Positions 24,101 to 35,740 are shown, counted from the first letter of the stretch. The stretch: DNA of 64,000 nucleotides from Zygaena filipendulae (GCA_907165275.2 OU015664.1:6658001-6722000); one strand, 5' to 3'. Notes: generated by a model from the letters alone, not told the origin. Made by a program: numbers and translations.

Positions 24101-25632
24101 ACGATTTTGTAATTAAATATAAGAAGGGTTCAATTAATTCAAACGCAGATGCATTATCACGTGTCAGGATAAATTTTAATGAAAACGCATCTGTAGTAGC
24201 ACAAGATGGTAGTGAGGTAGGAAATCAAGCAGATACCGCGAATGATTGCGAGGAGACGCAAACACAACATTCCCAAGATGATAATATACACCCAGGAATA
24301 CCCATAGTTCAAGAGGTGATTAATAAAAAACAACATCAAATATATTTTAAGCTACATAATAGGTTAGATAGTATAGAAGTTAAGACAGAAGAGGGTAATG
24401 AAATTATTTACGTTAGTTTATATACGTCGAACAGACCAACTACAGCACTTAGAAAGTTTATTAGAGAACATATGAAACCAGGTATTCATTATTTCGGATT
24501 TTTTTATACAGAAGAACTATATAAAGAAATGGTAAACATTTTAACGAAGGAATTTAATCCTAACATACGTCTGACACGATGTACGGAGTTAGTGGAAACG
24601 GTAATTGACCGGGACAGGCAGATAGAGATATTAAAAAACTATCATGAAGGTAAAACTAATCATCGTGGCATTACAGAGACAATGATGCATATATCTAGGA
24701 AATATTGGTGGAAAAACATTATGTTCGATATCCGTAGTTTCATTAATAATTGCACTATTTGTAAATCAGGTAAATACGACAGGCATCCAATGAAACCGCC
24801 TATGTTATTACCACCCATTGCAGTAAGACCCTTAAGTCACATCTTTTGCGATGTAGTAGATATTGAAGGGAAGTTATACCCATCTATCATTGATGGTTTG
24901 TCACGTTTCGCAGTAATAAAACGCTTAAATGACAAAAACAGTTCGACGGTGATGTCAAAGCTTTTAAAATTCTTTTCACAATACGGAGTTCCGTTAGAAA
25001 TAACTTCCGATGCAGGTAAAGAGTTTGCTTTGTTAAAGGAACTCATAAATCTTTATAACATAAAAGTTCATTTTACAACTCCATACAATCCATCGTCACA
25101 TGGTATCGTAGAAAGGTTTCATTCAACTTTAAGGGAGCATTGTAGGCTGTTGAATGAACAACACAAAGGTAAATTACCTCACGACGATAAAATGAAATTA
25201 GCATTATTAGCATATAACAATTCAATTCAATCCGATACCAAACTCTCACCGCATGAAATACTTTTTGGTCACGTAGAAGCAGAACCGATTTTAAACTTTT
25301 TACATGACTCGCAATTACTTAATAGCCTATTAACGAAGCATCGCGAATATTTAAAAACTGTGTATGATTATATTCACAACACTAAGCGCGAGGCTCAAAT
25401 TAAACGTACTGATGAATACAATAAAGACACGGAATTACCTGAACCGCAATTAGAAACGCAAGAAAAACTTCCAAAAACAAATAAACAAGCTAATGTCTTT
25501 TGTACGCGACGCAAAACCTATATCCGTGATATTAAAGCTCCAAAAGTATATTTAGATAACCGTGGAAAAAGACGCGCAGCGAACATACTACGACCTATTC
25601 CTGTACTTCGAACGAATAGGCGTAATATCTGA
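21166..25632 (+). CDS. Gag-Pol polyprotein of the Ty3/gypsy element
   Basis: Single 1488-residue frame encoding the structural and replicative proteins of the retrotransposon. Gag spans roughly residues 1-300; it starts with a helical capsid-like region and continues into an Asn/Pro/Arg-rich tail with no Cys, so the usual CCHC zinc knuckle is absent. An aspartic protease follows with DTG at 331-333. Reverse transcriptase (about 570-760) shows DYRQLN at 640-645 and catalytic D675, D739 and D740 (FLDD). RNase H (about 870-1000) has D886, the TEKELLAI block around 924-931 and D952. Integrase (about 1145-1400) has a zinc-binding H1160, H1166, C1196, C1199 and catalytic D1229, D1282 and E1316, with 33 residues between the last two, slightly short of the common 35. 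No chromodomain is recognised. Gag and Pol share one frame, so no frameshift site is needed and the Gag:Pol ratio must be set otherwise. The ATG chosen is the first after the leader. Confidence 0.96.
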   Translation: MALNHATIEKYLPKYDGDRDTLNFFIEQVTVLARAADPDARALFPIIIKSKLRGEAVKAVAQVPNNTIEDVLNALKLKFGDNRTLEQIISEITRIRRTPLENPLQFADKIKEHLYAAKNKSNDQSANTILERIAIEQLCKNVDIATDRLIRSSEHTRFDQAYNQIKHEIELHPEYYARKLDKNRKNYNYELPKVPQHFKNTMTPSNSSNNMRPPNNWSTRPKFNGPNHWTNNPRPTPEQWRRTYPAQPQNNFHQRNDHLDSDVSMRTVSNRQPFNRPNRSVEINNTVSNNETDFFSRGSHEGPPSIKLNYLNKDHLPYIIIKELGGKFLIDTGSTRSLIKPDFIRNHPNYRNKINNKQFNIKTAHSQSNHSGAITINLSALGEDIQHEFLMYDFDPKYAGMIGVDLIRKLKAVIDLEKCQLITPNNILSIHIDYPERVLKIDALSDNLITCVTQKNDGDYFMPQIGGSDVIINCSLVKVCEGKYRLGLTNTNPETVYVRNNFDKFLSSIPAELKQVNEVIKLNCIQQNKLLIRTDHMNEEERTKITKLVHEFKDIFHTGTQPLTFTHSVKHKLLLRDDTPIYVRNHRRPPHQQQEIDNQVKELLNNGIIRESNSPWSCPVHIVPKKPDASGKVKWRMVIDYRQLNAKTIEDKYPLPNIEDILDKLGRAQYFTTLDLASGYHQLELDPSDVEKTAFTTNHGHWEFLRMPFGLKNAPATFQRLMDLVLRGLLYNTCLVFLDDILVYSKSLDEHLEKLRKVFQRLREHNLKIQPDKSEFLKKHVEYLGHELTPGGLTPNQRKVQDIINFPIPKNEKEIRSFLGLTGYYRRFIDSYAKITKPLTKCLKKRAKIIIDDEFLEAVDKLKNIITNEPILKYPDFEQPFILTTDASNFALGAVLSQKEDNADKPIAYASRTLSDTEVKYSTTEKELLAIVWACKHFRPYLYGRKFTIYTDHKPLEWLMSLKDPNSRLTRWRLRLAEYDFVIKYKKGSINSNADALSRVRINFNENASVVAQDGSEVGNQADTANDCEETQTQHSQDDNIHPGIPIVQEVINKKQHQIYFKLHNRLDSIEVKTEEGNEIIYVSLYTSNRPTTALRKFIREHMKPGIHYFGFFYTEELYKEMVNILTKEFNPNIRLTRCTELVETVIDRDRQIEILKNYHEGKTNHRGITETMMHISRKYWWKNIMFDIRSFINNCTICKSGKYDRHPMKPPMLLPPIAVRPLSHIFCDVVDIEGKLYPSIIDGLSRFAVIKRLNDKNSSTVMSKLLKFFSQYGVPLEITSDAGKEFALLKELINLYNIKVHFTTPYNPSSHGIVERFHSTLREHCRLLNEQHKGKLPHDDKMKLALLAYNNSIQSDTKLSPHEILFGHVEAEPILNFLHDSQLLNSLLTKHREYLKTVYDYIHNTKREAQIKRTDEYNKDTELPEPQLETQEKLPKTNKQANVFCTRRKTYIRDIKAPKVYLDNRGKRRAANILRPIPVLRTNRRNI

Positions 25633-26110
25633 GATTTAAGGCTTTGGATACAGTATAAAGTACGTTAAAACAATTTAAATGCGAATGTAATGGCAACTAA
25701 GATTAGAAATAAGAATGAATAATATTAGGAAATAATTATAAAACTTTATGATGTATATACTAGAAAATAAGTTAACTTAGATATTCTAACAAGTTTTGTT
25801 TCAATAAAGGATGTAATTAATATGTTAGAATTAGGAATAGAAGAGTCAGGGACTATAGCTAAACCGAGGTTATATTTAAGGATATGCAGAAGTAAAATTA
25901 TGGATGGTAACGCATACAACATAATTCCTTTCCTTAATTCCCATGGTCTAACCCCACAACTCCAAAATCCTATGACCTTAATTAAAAACTCACGATAGAC
26001 CTACCCGATCTAGAGCTGGGTCAACCTCAATAAACAATATATTGGATGAAGAAACCACGAGAAGAAGCAACGAGAGCCCGGGCATAACAAGTTACGCCCT
26101 AAGCTCTTTC
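25633..26110 (+). other. Untranslated region between Pol and the polypurine tract
   Basis: AT-rich segment of about 480 bp inside the retrotransposon with no frame long enough for an envelope protein. Confidence 0.7.
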
Positions 26111-26123
26111 TTAAGGGGGGAGG
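26111..26123 (+). promoter_or_regulatory. Polypurine tract
   Basis: TTAAGGGGGGAGG directly before the 3' LTR start TGTTATG. This is the plus-strand DNA primer of the retrotransposon. Confidence 0.9.
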
Positions 26124-26704
26124 TGTTATGAAACGAGAATTACCACCCTTCAGTATAATACAAATACCTGCGGAGCCTACCTAAATGCACAAAGGACCCG
26201 CACATGATAATTAGCGTCGGCACAACAATAAACTCATTCCTTATCTTAATGTACAAGCAATAACTCCCAGATGAGTCCGAACCGTTTGTGAAGACAAAGG
26301 TGTGCCGAAACGATCATAAACCCATTAGGTGGACAATACTCAAACATCTCAATAGAAAACGTTTGAGAGACCGACAAAGGTCCGTGAAGTACAATGGCAC
26401 TATGAAGCATTCCCCCGCTCGTCGCAACCGGGGTATATAAACAAGTGCAAGGATTCAGGACGGGGATTCAAGTAACAAGTAGAGTCGTGTGCGCAAGCTC
26501 CACATCGCTACGCTTCGACTATAGTTTATTATGACTAGTGTATCATTGTAATAAGTAATATAATTGTTAACCTCAGTAATTGAATAAAATCACATTTAAT
26601 CATAAATATAGAAGCTCATTGAAGAAGCCCAAGATCCCCACATCCATAGATACTTGGTAACACAACTGGCGACAGCGGTAGTATACTTCCTACAAAACTT
26701 AATT
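26124..26704 (+). repeat. 3' LTR
   Basis: 581 bp, read as identical to the 5' LTR. It is followed by the right target duplication TCACA (first T shared with the LTR end) at 26704-26708. Confidence 0.95.
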
Positions 26705-28025
26705 CACAATATATTCCTGTTAATCAGAAGACACTGGCAGTAGTGGTAGTGTCTAGCGTACGCACACGTTCAACGACGTATGTGATCGTAAACGTGTACG
26801 CGTGAGACTACCATAGTGTAGTGTATTCTAGTGTATTCTCCTGACTGATGTCAACATAACTTCGTTTTTTTTTTTCAACTTTCAATTCCATATTTTTCGT
26901 TATTCTGTTAAGCTCAACACTTAAACACAAACAAACTTAACACAAAAAACTCATAAATGCCTGTATAAATACAGGTATTTATTAGTTTATGAGTCTTATG
27001 AGTTTTTTTATTAGTTATTTTCATATATCACTAAAAAATATTTTGTTCTTTTAATTATTATTTATTAAATGTTTTGAAATTTTGCTTGCGCCGTTTTTGG
27101 GATCTACGAAAGATTTTGTACAATTTTTTCGTTCGCAAATCACGTCTTATTACCGTTTAGGTAATTAAATAGACTGATACATGTCCCTTGAAAATATCTG
27201 GGGTACTAAATGACGAACGCCAAGTACCTACCTACGTTCCAAAATATTTTTTTAATTGTTAAATTTGGAATAATTTTTTTACGATTATTATAAAACTTCA
27301 TGGTTTTCTACCTACTTGGTTTTCGATTTCACATATTTTTGTAAAGTATAATTTTTTAATTTTTTTTAATATCCTAGTGAACGTGGACGTGCGCGATTTT
27401 TACAGTAACATTTTGTTTTTGCTGGGATTTTTTTTCCAATAACTAAAAATTTACTATAGCTAATCAAAACATCCATATCAAAATGTTCTGTTTTGTTTAA
27501 GCCAAAATAAAAATCACCCGGATATACCGCGGCGTCATAAGGTACAAATATAAAAACAAATTATCAAACAAATTCAACGAATATAAAAATAAAAGTAGTT
27601 ACTGTTTTTCTTACATTATTATTAAATATAAAAAATAATATGTGCCCCAGTTTTAGAGGAGAAAATTGGGAACTATACAATTTGATGATTACCTATATGA
27701 TTATAATTATGACTTTGTATATTTTACTACATTTATATTTTACTGATCAGTCGTAGATGCATTTATCTCTCTCGTGTTCTATTCGGACACGTTGGAGGGA
27801 GATTAATAGATCTGTTAAAAATTTCTATTCTCTAAATGTCTTCTGACCCGCGTTTCCTCTTAATTACTAATTTAAGTAAGCTAAGCGAACTTTTGGTGTT
27901 TTCTGTTTTCCCATTAAAGTTTTAGTAAAGTTGCATGTAATTGCTTAATTCCACTGTGGCCACGACAAAGTTACTCTTTAATCTATGTCTTTAATAAGAG
28001 TCAATTGTAGCTTCACCAGCATTTC
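26705..28025. other. Non-coding stretch after the retrotransposon
   Basis: No gene seen. An AT-rich imperfect hairpin (ACTCATAAAT ... ATTTAT...TTATGAGT, loop near CTGTATAAATACAG) lies at about 26949-26993. Confidence 0.5.
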
Positions 28026-28070
28026 TTTAACCGACTTCAAAAAAGGACGCGTATGTTTTTTTATAGTAGA
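28026..28070 (+). repeat. Fragment of the AACCGACTTCC repeat family
   Basis: TAACCGACTTCAAAAAAGGA followed by TATGTTTTTTTA resembles the first 50 bp of the composite element at 57364. It is a solitary end with a diverged continuation. Confidence 0.55.
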
Positions 28071-28360
28071 TGTTCCCTGTAGTTTCCCCGGCGGGAATTT
28101 CAGGATTTCTTGGTGAATTTCTGGGGAAATACATAAAAACCTTCCGGAAAAGTCTATGAAGATACTTAAATAATCATAATAATCATTTCGCCTCGCGGCA
28201 AAAATCGTGCGACTTTGGTCACCCGAGTAAACCCCACATAAGTAATACACCTACCACGTATATAAGGACAGTATTTAAAATAACTTAAACTATTTTGTAA
28301 ATTATTTTCTTTGTAAAAATTAATGAATAAATAAATAAAAAATAAAAAAAAAACTATTTT

Positions 28361-28434
28361 ACTGGCTGTTCCCCGCGGTTTCACTAGTGTTAATTTCGAA
28401 GTTTAAGCAGGTGAAACCACGGGGAACAGCTAGT
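28361..28434. mobile_element. 74-bp palindrome of two Helitron 3' ends
   Basis: Starts ACTGGCTGTTCCCCGCGG and ends CCACGGGGAACAGCTAGT, so two Helitron 3' termini (hairpin plus CTAG) face outward with only about 35 bp between them. No 5' end is present. See findings. Confidence 0.75.
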
Positions 28435-30562
28435 AAAACATATAATAAAAAAAATATCTTTATCATTTACCTAAATACTTAGATCCTTATTTTCAACCCA
28501 TTTTTATTTAAGTATAGAGTACACCCTTATATTATTATCTGATGTGTCATGCGTAGAAAGTTTATCCAAACTTTTCTATTATAATTTAATAGAAGCCCTA
28601 TTTCCTTTCCCAAATATAATTAATATTTAATAATTTCTCTAATTCCTTTAAAACTGTAGCCATCTATTGTAAACACCGCCATCTGTGAGAGGGTGAATTA
28701 AGCGATAAGTTCACTAGCTCATCTTACGATGAAAAATAAGCAATGCCCTCTGATGGCAATTTGCAGAACTAGAATACGGGTCAGTAACCACGAAACGAGC
28801 TACGAGCACAGAGGGCGTTTTCAGGATTTTTTTAGGTAGACTTGTTTGATTATTGATTGTTCTTTTGATACCCATCTTGTTTACTTTACACCATATTTTA
28901 AGTTTAGTCATTTGTATTTAAAACAAACAAAACCCAAAAACGTTTGGTGTGATAATGTATTTACAAAAAATCTGTAGGTAAGATCGCATAGATAGTAGCA
29001 GGTTTTATATTCTGGATATAAATTTTGATTAGCATGCGATAAATAAAATGATTAAATAAACCTACATAATACCTAAACCTGCACAGTAAAAAAGTATACC
29101 TGCATTAATAAGTAGAACCTTATCACGAATATATATGTATCTAATCTGTTAAAATAGAATTATTATTTTTAACTCAGTGTTTGCTAATGTTAGGTTAGAT
29201 TAGAACTATGAACTATCTAAATAAAAAACACAGGTCAGTAGGTAATGTAGAAAAAGTAATTAATTTTAACAACGTAGAAAAACTCTTTTTAGAGATCGTA
29301 GATGACAAGGAATTTGATACCAATAAGTATCTACCTATGAGATTACTGCAGCTTTTGTAATGAATTACCTTATAGATAGGTACCTATCTTTTTTTACGTT
29401 GATTGTAACGAAGACTTTACCTACTAGGTACGACATTGCGCCAGATATGACGGTTAGACTAAAAAAAGTAGGTATTTACCTACACTTACAATGACCGGAT
29501 GCTGATTGCAAGTTTCCGTCACGCTTTTACGTCATCCAAAGTCAACCGTTTTAAAGTTTTATTTCACCTTACGGTCGCGTCTAAAGAATTTCTAATTCAG
29601 AAATCAAAACTAGGATTCCATGGGAATGGGTTTCTGTGATTTTGATATTATCTCAGCTTGTGTTTAATTTTGGTCGAGTATACGAGATTCCTTTTCTCCA
29701 AAAGTAACACAACGTAATCCGGGTCGCACACACAAGTATGTGAGCTTAATTCGTCTTCGTTACGCGTGATGGAAGCCGAAATGTCCAGCACTCCTCAAGG
29801 ATTATGTCCTCTATCACAGTCGCACTTCATTGCAAAGCCAAGATACGTTTCAGTATGATTTGATTATGGGAAATTTCTCTCACGTCTGTAATACCTACGT
29901 AATGTAAGACTTCTGTTTCGATAGCACTAAAGGCACTTGTACAAGAGATTTTTTTATATTTCTAAATGACTTGCGATTAATGATCGAACACTATACCTAA
30001 TAAAATATTGTAGCGATTACTTATTGATTTTCTACTTAGAAGAAAAATAGGTCAAACATTTAAAAAAATACTTATTTGAATGCAAATTACATCTAAGGTA
30101 ATTTATTCATGTCGCTTACAGAACAAAGGCATTTTGGAAAAAATAAAACTTGAAATTACGAATATAACGCTCATCTTTCGAAGACGGTGCTATACAACGT
30201 ATTAATGAATTAACTGAAAACCCGACACACCCCATTTAAAAAAATAACCAATAATATGATTAAAATATGCTTTATGTCGAAAAAATCAATAGGTACCTAC
30301 TTTAAAAGTTACGCCCGCGCCTACCGGTTCGAATTTTTTTGCTGCGGGCGGCGTAAGCGCCTAATTTGTATTATAAATAATTTAGACATGGGCTAGTAAA
30401 AATTAAAAAATATAACCTATATTAAAACAAAGTGCGATCGATTCGCTATAGTTGATTGTGAGCAAACTACTTTCTACAGTTTTCAGTTAATTAATTAACA
30501 CGATGTATGCTATATAATTATACAATATGATATTGGGGGAAAGTTATTTATTATTAAGATGA
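28435..30562. other. Non-coding stretch
   Basis: AT-rich sequence with short frames only. No repeat family or RNA gene was recognised. Confidence 0.5.
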
Positions 30563-30859
30563 CTAGCTGTGCCCCGCGGTTTCACCCGCGTGAAAAGTTT
30601 TTATGTAACAACTTTTTTTCCCGACGTCCGATTTCAATGAAACAAAGCCTATATGTAGCTCCAGGCTAAGCTTAATCTACCTGTGAATCGCATGATACCC
30701 CGTTCAGTAGATGCGGAGATTATCGCGAACAGACAGACAGACAGAAAAGAATTTTAAAAACTTTTGGGCTTGGTTACTCTTCCTTTATCACCCCTCTCAA
30801 TTTTAGGTAAAAATATTAAATGTACAGAATCGCGCATTCTACTCTTTTATTATAGTATA
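30563..30859 (-). mobile_element. Helitron-like copy, C subfamily
   Basis: The plus strand opens CTAGCTGTGCCCCGCGGTTT, then a ~290-bp body with TGTAGCTCCAGGCTAAGCTT, a (CAGA)n run and GAATCGCGCATTCTACTC. The same body occurs in the opposite orientation at 49560-49872, which defines this subfamily within the window. Non-coding. Confidence 0.8.
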
Positions 30860-31603
30860 AATTAGAGTCATATTAGGATTTCGTATAGGACTTACTGCCA
30901 TTTTTACGTTCGTAAAATGGCAGCACTAGGTACACTGAAACTCTCCTTTTTTCTGAATGAATCAATCTATATTACAATAGATACCATAGAACGTTAAAAT
31001 TTATTTTTTTCCAACTCGCAACGTCGGTGATAAACAAATTCAAATGAAAAATAAATTGCTCCGACAAAATAAAAGAAATCTAAATCAGCAATGCGTCAAG
31101 CCACGTTAAGTCACAAATATTAAAAAAATATATTAAAATGTCAGTCCGGTTGATATCTGACATTCATCGTTTCTTCGGCAATGAATTTGAGATTGAATCA
31201 GATTTAAATAAAATTTATGTTATTTTAATTGAATAATGTAAAATTCGCTGTAAAATTTTGTTACACGCTAACATGTATGCATGCGTTTCGTAACATGCTA
31301 ACCCTTAAGGATGTCATTTTGGATATATTTATAACTAAACTACCCCATAAACTATTTCAATTTCTCACTTCTTCTTCTTGCTTTTTTAATAAATGCTAAC
31401 TTTTAAGTAATTGCGCCAATGATAAAATGAAACAAACTATAATTTGCCAGAAAAATTATGACCATGGATTATTATGCAACTTTACTGGCGAAACGAATAA
31501 TGCCAATATAAAAATGAAAATTTGTAGTTAATCGGAATCAGAGATTTTTCATCATCAAAAATTTTGTGTCATTTACAAATGGGCTAGATGACTAAATTTT
31601 AGT

Positions 31604-31880
31604 TTTTAGTCAGTCTTGTAGATTAAGTAATAAAAAAATATTGGACACGTAAACATTTTTACGCAATCAAAAAATAACGGTGATAGATTGAGTTGAAATT
31701 TCGTGGGAACGTAACGTCTAGGTACAATTTTGAATGTATACCTACTTGGATATGACGTCACGAGCCCCCCCGTTCCTAAACTTTAAAAGTTATATTTTTT
31801 CAATGCATGATTTGAAAAGCAAAAAATACCTACGTGTCAATTATTTTTTTACTATCTAACTGATGGGCTACGTAGAATTT
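31604..31880 (+). mobile_element. GACGTCAC-bearing MITE, copy 2
   Basis: Same architecture as 10971-11243: TTTTAGTCAGTCTTGTAGATTA at the left, ATTGGACACG, GATTGAGTTGAAATTTCG, GACGTCACGAGC and CTAACTGATGGGCTA at the right. The first of the two GACGTCAC words seen in copy 1 is mutated here. Confidence 0.7.
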
Positions 31881-32144
31881 TGATTTTTATATGTATACCG
31901 TCATAATATATCATGCAGGGACAAATATATAGGGAAAGTCGCGAGTACGTTTGGACTAAATCACATAACTGAATCCAGGAAAGTGAATTGTAGCGATATA
32001 CTCGCATGATTCGCCAACGGATACGTAGATCTCTCAAAATCAACCCGTGGGTATCGGTGTGCGACAGAACGCTTCCTGTCCGTAGGCTTATGATGTCATA
32101 TATCACATCCGTTCTCATGAGTTATGACCGAGACTTGCATATAT

Positions 32145-32318
32145 GACCTGTTCCCCGCGGTTTCACCTCCGTTACCACCATCCCGTGGGGATTCAGGGTA
32201 ACGTATTTCCTTCGTTGTACCCAGTATGAAAAATTTCATGGCAATCGATTGAGTAGTTAAATCGTGAAAAAGTACCTAGCAAATAAAATCAAATTCGCAT
32301 TTATAATATCAGTAAGGA
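32145..32318 (-). mobile_element. Lep1-type Helitron, near-complete copy
   Basis: Minus-strand copy: CTGTTCCCCGCGGTTTCACC at its 3' side (CTAG mutated to a GACC-like sequence) and the reverse complement of TCCTTACTGATATTATAAATG at its 5' side. Followed by T at 32319. Confidence 0.75.
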
Positions 32319-35190
32319 TTCATGATTCCACATTTAGAAGCCGAATACAAATTTTAGTGCAACTTATTTTTAAATAGTAAGCACTAAATAAAACCAGTTT
32401 TTTTAGTACTTACCTATCTATCAAAAAGCATTGACATGACAACCAATGTTAGTAGGTATTCAAAGATTTCAAAGTGACAACAATGACATCAGAGTTATTT
32501 TGGAACCGTTAATAAAATAAAAGGAATCTAAAGCAGTTTACAGGCGCAAAATGTCATTTTATCAATAATTTATTACTCGTGTAGGTTCAAGTAATTCAAC
32601 AGTATCTATAGACCTGCGAGGATGTACTACGTAGGTATCATCAATCATAAATGTAGTAGGTACCTATCACAGTACATTTTACCTCCTTAATTAAAACTTC
32701 TGACAGATGGCGTTTGCTATGTCGACGTTAGTTCCCCTGATCATAGATTTCAATTAATAGTTGTCAAGATAGCATATAATCAATTTTCAGATATCACAAT
32801 AGTATTGTTAGGTTGCATTATACTAAAAGTTTTTGCACAGCTTGATATACAAAAGACGGAATTATTCCCATAATATAGTGGCAAAACAAGGGAAATTATA
32901 ATGTTATAGATCAAAATTATGTCTCTTTATTCCTACATTTATGTAATTATCTGTATAACATATTATGTAGCTATGTCGTCGCATACAAACGAGAAATATA
33001 GTAGTTCAATACACTTGTATAGGTTTCGCAGCCGTTGAAGTGACATCAACTTTGCCCGGCATAAGCCACAGTAATCGGCCCGTCACCCGCAGATTTGCCT
33101 TTAACTACCAGATCACGTAATTGCAATCTGCATACTACTACAGGGGCTCTGTATTAGGGGGAGACTTAAAAAAAAAACATATTTACTATTACTTTAGCGT
33201 TCACCAACCAGATTTTAGTTTATTCGCCTCAATTTTGAATCCCGCTAAGAGAAAAATATCTCTGCAAGATTTAAGTTTTTCATGTAAACTATTTTTTTGT
33301 GTTTTACGTAGAGTAAAGAAAGCCTGTTGCTAATAACGCTTACTTTTAGGTATATAGCAACCAATAAATAAACAAGAAGAAGCTGGTATCAGAACTCAAA
33401 TCTCTGACATAATTACTGCACGTTGTATATGAACTTACACTAATACTATACTACTAGGGTACAGCCTTGGCTGACTTTATACCCTAAGTAACGCATCAAC
33501 GGTACAAGGTAATTTTTTTTTACATCAATGATCAATTGTAAAAAATTCTAAGTCGATAGAAAAAAATATTCCGATTTCCGATCAAACAAACATTTATACC
33601 TATATTAATTAGGTACATATAACCTATAGTAATCCATTAAAAAAGCAATAATCTATAAATCAAATCATCCAAAATTTGATAAAGTGTCCCATAAATAACC
33701 ACCACCATTATAAACCACGTGCATAGATACCTACTTGAAAAATACTGTTACGCTCGTTGCCAATGTCGCTTCACTTCCGTTGCTGCCTAAATTTTACGCT
33801 CAGTTTGTCAAAAGAAAACTACAAAAATAATTGTTGGAAAATAAAATTCATTATTCCATGTCTAAAGTCGCCTGTGGCTTCATTAGGCAATACTCTATTA
33901 TGCATCAGTCATAAGCTGACATGACACTAATATCTCTAATAATATGCGCGACACACGAGGTAATTATTACGACACACATCCTCGCGATATTAAAGCCAAC
34001 GTAAATCTGACATGACTGAAAATTAATCTGAACTCGTGACGTCGACCCGATACAAGCAGCCGCTCGCGTTCGGTAAATTTAATAAAGAGCTACCATTGAA
34101 CCGTGGTCGTGCTACAAAGATTGATGGCCCAAATAATTTCCGAACGAGAAAAGAAATTAAAAGCATGCCAAGTCTCAGAAAGTTATATTAATAAGAAAAA
34201 AAAGTTTCGCATTTTAATAACAACCTGTTTTGGATTGAGAACATAATAAACGGGCGTCAATCGTGACCCTTTTGACAAAGGCAATTTCGTCTCCTCGGAA
34301 AATGTTATTCTCGTTTTGTTTCAAAAAATAACGATGTGACGTGGCGTCGAATTCCTTTTGTTACACGTAATGATTATTGCTTGCTCTTCAGGAAGTAACG
34401 TTACCTTTATGCTCGTTAAATAGGTACATAATAATTGAGAGAGTCAATGTATGAGTTAACATGTAAGAAATTGGTAAGTCTTTCGCGTGAGCTTACTCGG
34501 ACTTATGTATAGGTACTTATTTGGTAACCATAGCGACTAATTTCATACGTCCGCTTCGGTCGACAGTGACAAATGACGTCACGCGGAGGTCGCGGCCTGC
34601 GGTGGGTGTCAGCGCTGCACAGGATTGCGTTACATCACGTGCGTATCTTGCGGCTTGTTTAGGTACAATAGCTCGTCTGAATGTCTGAATGTTTGAGTTA
34701 TAGCGGGAAAAGGTTCTTCTCTCTATTGAATATACTCGACGGGAGATAAATTTTAAAATTTTTTGTTATATTGAATATTAATTAAATGAACACTCCCTTC
34801 TCGACTAACATTGTTTATGAAGTGTATCGTAATTAACTTTTGCGAATACTCAGAACTTTAACGATGATAAATTATTTATCTATAGGTATGGTATTTTTCA
34901 CACATTCAGTATAAACCGTGTGGATATTACAAGTTCTATGAGAGCTCTCGGCGTCTTCGTTACGAGATAATTACAGCAACCATTAATAACACTGTCGACG
35001 GATGAGATGCGATATTAATTCCATGTCAGCCGTCTTGATATTAATATTATTATCATAACTCGATGAATTAAGCATTAAGGCATAGGTAGGCGTCCCTATA
35101 CAAAACTGAGCATTTCCTTTCCTAATATTTAATTTGATAATATATATTTGTTAAAAAATATACTAAGAAAAATAATAAAAGGCGGAGTAT
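32319..35190. other. Non-coding stretch
   Basis: No supported gene. A CpG-rich patch at about 34550-34665 includes TGACGTCACGCGGAGGTCG; it might be a regulatory element or an exon of a gene lying mostly outside, but no frame is persuasive. Confidence 0.5.
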
Positions 35191-35388
35191 TTTATAATAC
35201 ATATAAAAATCAATTGATGTTCGTTTGTCTCGCTGAAACTCGAGAATGGCTGGACCGATTTGGCTAATTTTGATCTTGAAATATTTATGGATGTTAAAGG
35301 AAGGTTTAGGTAACTAAATAAAGTTAAAGTAAAGTAAATTACTATGGAGTTCCTGAGGACATTCCGAAACTCACAGCACACAGGGGTA
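35191..35388 (+). mobile_element. Helitron-like copy, D subfamily, truncated
   Basis: GTTCGTTTGTCTCGCTGAAACT, GAATGGCTGGACCGATTTGG and TTGATCTTGAAATATTTATGG match, in reverse complement, the copy at 51355-51530. The hairpin and CTAG end are eroded after GGAGTTCCTGAGGACATTCC. Confidence 0.6.
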
Positions 35389-35537
35389 CGGCTATATGTA
35401 TATAGTATAAAATATGACATCGTTCTACTCACACATCGACTGGTTTTTTTGTTTATAATAATCAATATTAATACTATATCCAAAGATTTTTTTTTCATGA
35501 TGTTTAAAAATACAGTTTTTGCTTTATTAGGAAGGTA

Positions 35538-35740
35538 CTAGCTGTTCCCCGCGGTTTCACCCGCGTTAATTTCCGAGGTTCCGCAGGAATTCCGGATTAC
35601 AATATAGCCTATGTTACTCAGGGATAATGTAGTTTTCCAATGGTGAAAGAATTTTTGAAATCGGTCCGGTAGTTTTTGAGTTAAATCGTAACAAACAAAC
35701 AAACAAAAATCAAATCTTTCCTCGTATAGATTAGTATAGA
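35538..35740 (-). mobile_element. Helitron-like copy, complete
   Basis: The plus strand runs from CTAGCTGTTCCCCGCGGTTT to ATTAGTATAGA, 203 bp, flanked by A (35537) and T (35741) as expected for Helitron insertion. The 5' end (TCTATACTAATC on the minus strand) differs from the TCCTTACTAA type. Confidence 0.8.

Larger units (their letters stand above)
20349..26704 (+). mobile_element. Full-length Ty3/gypsy LTR retrotransposon
   Basis: A 6356-bp element bounded by two 581-bp direct repeats that I find identical on base-by-base reading. It contains, in order, 5' LTR, primer binding site, leader, one Gag-Pol frame, polypurine tract and 3' LTR. The domain order protease, reverse transcriptase, RNase H, integrase assigns it to Ty3/gypsy (Metaviridae-type) rather than Ty1/copia. 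There is no env-like frame: only about 490 bp lie between the Pol stop and the 3' LTR. A 4-5 bp duplication (CACA, or TCACA if one T is assigned to the target) flanks the element. Identical LTRs and an open frame argue for a very recent insertion. Confidence 0.97.

Noticed and set aside
25633..26110. Envelope gene downstream of Pol
   Set aside because: Less than 500 bp is available and no frame of useful length is open.
35163..35498. 111-codon minus-strand frame as a gene
   Set aside because: It overlaps a Helitron fragment and shows AT-driven composition without any domain.
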